Origin: Acidimicrobiaceae bacterium
Lineage (GTDB): Bacteria; Actinomycetota; Acidimicrobiia; Acidimicrobiales; RAAP-2
Length of the DNA stretch: 64,000 nucleotides
Direction: 5' to 3'
Assembly: GCA_947447225.1 (NCBI GenBank)
Contig: CANFJV010000002.1
Coordinates: 18,473-82,472, forward strand
Shown piece after piece: positions 61,586 through 64,000 of the stretch (position 1 is its first letter; each line of letters starts with the position of its first letter). Position numbers and translations under genes: made by a program. The notes below the pieces were generated by a model that was not told the DNA's origin, made no database searches, and saw only the letters and a list, made by a program, of their open reading frames with translations.

Positions 61586-62703
61586 TGGCCCGGAATCCAA
61601 CGCTTGATCGCCTGCAATCAGCAGTATTGAGTTTCGATCTCTGGTTACTGTTGGCCCCAATTGTGACCTCTCTCATTGGCGTCGTCATGGTGTACACCGC
61701 GGCGCAAGAGTCCTTCCACTATGGCAGCCGCCAGCTTGCCTTCGCCCTCGTTGGCATGGTGATCATGGTGGTGTTGGCAAATATTGACTACCACCGCCTT
61801 GAGCGGATGGCGACACCGGCCTATGTTGCGGTGCTCTTTGCGCTCGTTGGCGTCATGATGCCTGGAATCGGTACGACCCAATTTGGCGCAACGCGATGGT
61901 TCAACCTTGGCTTTATTCAGCTGCAACCGAGTGAATTTGCTGTGCTCGCAGTGATCTTGGCCGTAGCGACCTATGCGGCACGGCGCCCTGATGGACTGAC
62001 CTGGCGCGACATCTCTCGCGTGCTGTTGATGTCGGGTGTGCCGATGTCGCTCATTTTCATCCAACCCGACTTTGGCACCGCTGCAGTGATGGTGGTGGTG
62101 ATCTACTCGCTACTCGTCGCCGCAGGAATCCCGATGCGTGTTATTTCTTCTCTGGCGGTGCTGACGACACTTGCCGTTGTTGCCGCGTTCAATTTCCACA
62201 TCGTGAAGCCCTATCAAGCACTTCGACTTACGGCGTTTTTGCATCCGAATTCAACGGTGCCGGACATCGTGACGGCCAATTACAACGTTCTTCAGGCGAA
62301 AAATGCCATTGGTGCTGGCGGACTATTTGGTGCAGGAATTGGCCATGGTGCACAAACAAGCCTTGGTTATGTCCCGTTTCAGTTGACCGACTTTGTGTTC
62401 AGTGCCGTCGGGGAGCAACTTGGCTTCATTGGTTCAGTCGCCATGCTCATTCTGATTTTCTCCATTTGCTGGCGAGTGTTACTCGTTGCGATGGGTGCCC
62501 GCGACACCCTTGGGCGAGTCCTTTGTATGGGAATTTTTGCCTTTATTGCCTTCTCTGCATTTGAAAATGCAGCAATGACCATGGGGCTCATGCCTGTGGC
62601 TGGTATTCCACTACCGTTTGTCAGTTACGGCGGATCTGCAATGCTCTGTTTTTATGCCACCTGTGGTGTGGCGCTATCTGTTTCGAGGAGGAGAGGTCGA
62701 TGA
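61585..62703 (+). CDS. rodA: SEDS peptidoglycan glycosyltransferase RodA-like
   Basis: 372 residues with about ten transmembrane helices. Family marks: FIQPDFGTAAVMVVV, AIGAGGLFGAGIGHGAQ, FVFSAVGEQLGFIGS and GIPLPFVSYGGSAM. SEDS proteins polymerise lipid II together with a class B PBP; RodA serves side-wall growth. The length and AroE/MltG neighbourhood favour RodA, but FtsW/RodA identity is not certain. ATG overlaps the aroE stop; end overlaps the next gene by 4 bases. Confidence 0.88.
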   Translation: MARNPTLDRLQSAVLSFDLWLLLAPIVTSLIGVVMVYTAAQESFHYGSRQLAFALVGMVIMVVLANIDYHRLERMATPAYVAVLFALVGVMMPGIGTTQFGATRWFNLGFIQLQPSEFAVLAVILAVATYAARRPDGLTWRDISRVLLMSGVPMSLIFIQPDFGTAAVMVVVIYSLLVAAGIPMRVISSLAVLTTLAVVAAFNFHIVKPYQALRLTAFLHPNSTVPDIVTANYNVLQAKNAIGAGGLFGAGIGHGAQTSLGYVPFQLTDFVFSAVGEQLGFIGSVAMLILIFSICWRVLLVAMGARDTLGRVLCMGIFAFIAFSAFENAAMTMGLMPVAGIPLPFVSYGGSAMLCFYATCGVALSVSRRRGR

Positions 62704-63158
62704 GCGGCGAAGAACACCGTGAAGATGAACTCGAAGGAGCTGTGGCGCCGATGCAAAAGATGGCGGATTTCGCCGTCATGATGATCGGCAGTGTCATTGT
62801 GGATTTGCCCGACACCTTTGCCACGGTCAACATGCAGGAAAATGACCCACCATTTCGGTCGTTTCAGATTCCCGTTGGCCTCGCCGATGGCGCCGCTATT
62901 GCGGCCATCACAGAAGAGCGCCCAGCACCTCGACCAACAACCCATGATCTGTTTGCCTTAGCCCTCAAGCGCACTGGCGTCGACGTGGTGGCTGCACGAA
63001 TCACCGGCATGGTCAATGGCAATTACGTTGCCGAAGTTGACTTGTTGTCGCCATCTGGGCGAGTGGTGCTTGAGTGTCGACCTTCAGACGCAATCAACCT
63101 TGCGCTGCGACACCCGGGTCGGGCGCCGATCCTTGTCGACGTAACGCTCTGCGACTAG
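62700..63158 (+). CDS. Bifunctional nuclease family protein (DUF151)
   Basis: 152 residues. The DUF151 core is clear: FRSFQIPVGLADGAAIAAI, PRPTTHDLFALALKRTGVDV, and VVLECRPSDAINLALRHPGR. The family name comes from plant proteins with DNase/RNase activity; the bacterial role is unsettled. ATG overlaps the rodA stop (ATGA). Its last 65 bases overlap, tail to tail, the convergent ftsW-like gene. Confidence 0.88.
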   Translation: MSGEEHREDELEGAVAPMQKMADFAVMMIGSVIVDLPDTFATVNMQENDPPFRSFQIPVGLADGAAIAAITEERPAPRPTTHDLFALALKRTGVDVVAARITGMVNGNYVAEVDLLSPSGRVVLECRPSDAINLALRHPGRAPILVDVTLCD

Positions 63159-64000
63159 GCGCTTCAACAATCGTTGGGCCTCCCGGTCGCGCCGGGGGGA
63201 CTCCAGGTTCTTCGTCGGAGATGCGCATGAGGATTGCCGTCAAGATGTAGTTGGCCATCAGCGTTGAACCGCCGTAGGCCACAAAGGGCAATGCAATTCC
63301 GGTGAGGGGCAGCAAGCGCAAGACGCCAGCCAAGATAAAGAATGCTTGCAATCCAACGATCAACGTCATTGCAACGGCGGCAAGTCGACTGAAGGCCGAA
63401 CGAGCGCGCTGTGCCGTGCGCATACCGGCACCAACGTAAAACACAAAGCAAATAACGACGATGCTCGCGCCAAGCAAGCCAAGTTCTTCACCAATAGACG
63501 TGACAATCATGTCGTTGGTGATTTCTGAGACCCAACGACCCGACTGGCCTTGACCAAGACCGGTACCTGTCAGGCCTCCAGAGGACAGCGAGAACCAACC
63601 TTGGACAATTTGGCGACCTCGGCCGTTGATGAGATCAGGAGTCCATGGATCGAGCCAAATCGACACACGTTGGTTGAACTGTGCAAAAAGGTGGCTGGCG
63701 ATATACGCGCCAACAGCAAACATGGAAAATCCAATAACGAGGTAGGCCCAGCGACCGGTCGTCACCCACAACAGTGCGATGAAGACGGTAAACACAAGCA
63801 GGGCAAAGCCAATATCGTTCTCGCCACCGATCACGACCATGGTCAGACCCCACACGGCCAAAATTGGAAACATTGGCCGAGGGTCCAAAAACAGCCGATT
63901 GCCAATACGGGCGGAGTTGACCGATAGCAGCTCTCGGTTTTCGGCAAAGTAGGAGGCGAAGAATAAACAGAGCAAAATCTTGGCGAACTCAATGGGTTGA
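63094..64000 (-). CDS. FtsW/RodA-like SEDS protein, 3' part (start outside window)
   Basis: The frame is open to the right edge, giving about 302 C-terminal residues. PIEFAKILLCLFFASYF at the edge is the SEDS motif after the LQPSE-type loop; then GGENDIGFALLVF (the catalytic Asp loop), GGLTGTGLGQGQSGRW, DMIVTSIGEELGLLGAS and GIALPFVAYGGSTLM. Several transmembrane helices, then a cytoplasmic tail of about 40 residues rich in Pro, Gly and Arg. Second SEDS gene in the window; its tail is coded inside the overlap with the DUF151 gene. Confidence 0.9.
   Translation of the reverse strand, partial: QPIEFAKILLCLFFASYFAENRELLSVNSARIGNRLFLDPRPMFPILAVWGLTMVVIGGENDIGFALLVFTVFIALLWVTTGRWAYLVIGFSMFAVGAYIASHLFAQFNQRVSIWLDPWTPDLINGRGRQIVQGWFSLSSGGLTGTGLGQGQSGRWVSEITNDMIVTSIGEELGLLGASIVVICFVFYVGAGMRTAQRARSAFSRLAAVAMTLIVGLQAFFILAGVLRLLPLTGIALPFVAYGGSTLMANYILTAILMRISDEEPGVPPARPGGPTIVEAPSRRALRRQGSAPDPGVAAQG

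Noticed and set aside
1..64000. tRNA genes, CRISPR arrays, insertion sequences, prophage or att sites
   Set aside because: Looked for in every gap; gaps are short and none holds a cloverleaf, spaced repeats, transposase or flanking direct repeats.

Overview
The window reads as a chromosomal segment of an actinobacterium, most likely of the class Acidimicrobiia or a related lineage (inference). The supporting signs are mycothiol ligase (MshC-type), an F420:NADPH oxidoreductase, a phosphatidylinositol-mannoside gene set (pgsA-like, acyltransferase, pimA), a clpS-DUF2017 pair, an actinobacterial-type LexA box at ruvC, and many start codons that lie 6-7 bases after a TANNNT box, as expected for leaderless mRNAs. 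Coding density is very high, with many 1-4 base stop/start overlaps. I found no tRNA, rRNA, CRISPR array, insertion sequence or prophage, and no gene-free stretch longer than about 160 bases.

Region 1 (1-14100) is mixed catabolic and accessory metabolism: the 3' part of an arylsulfatase, a degenerate SDR with a DinB-like protein, a Tat-exported Rieske protein, a 3Fe-4S ferredoxin with cytochrome P450, aminopeptidase P, ClpS with DUF2017, a tandem-FKBP lipoprotein, a DUF2252 protein with a nitroreductase, an enoyl-CoA hydratase with a 2,4-dienoyl-CoA-reductase-like SDR, and an ABC exporter.

Region 2 (14100-34100) is an exopolysaccharide or capsule locus of the Wzx/Wzy type. It has a low-molecular-weight tyrosine phosphatase, a DUF4012 membrane protein, a Wzz/BY-kinase fusion with a (Tyr-Gly)12 tail, a Wzy-like polymerase, seven glycosyltransferase genes (two encoding double-transferase fusions), a Wzx-like flippase and a WbaP/WcaJ-type initiating sugar-phosphate transferase. 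The genes sit in alternating strand blocks. An InhA/FabI-like reductase and an NTF2-like protein lie upstream of the initiating transferase on the same strand.

Region 3 (34100-64000) is conserved core: npdG, mshC, thrS, HIT, PI-phosphate synthase, acyltransferase, pimA, an M48 peptidase, pdxS-pdxT, yebC, ruvC-ruvA-ruvB, yajC-secD-secF, RelA/SpoT, hisS, aspS, rarA, alaS, ruvX, mltG, aroE, rodA, a bifunctional-nuclease-family protein, and a convergent ftsW-like gene running off the end. The order largely follows the one known from mycobacteria.

The observations I find most worth a second look are the in-frame hexanucleotide tract encoding the tyrosine tail of the kinase, the repeated leaderless-promoter motif on both strands, the LexA box lying across the ruvC -10 box and start codon, the fused glycosyltransferases, and the 65-base tail-to-tail overlap at 63094-63158.
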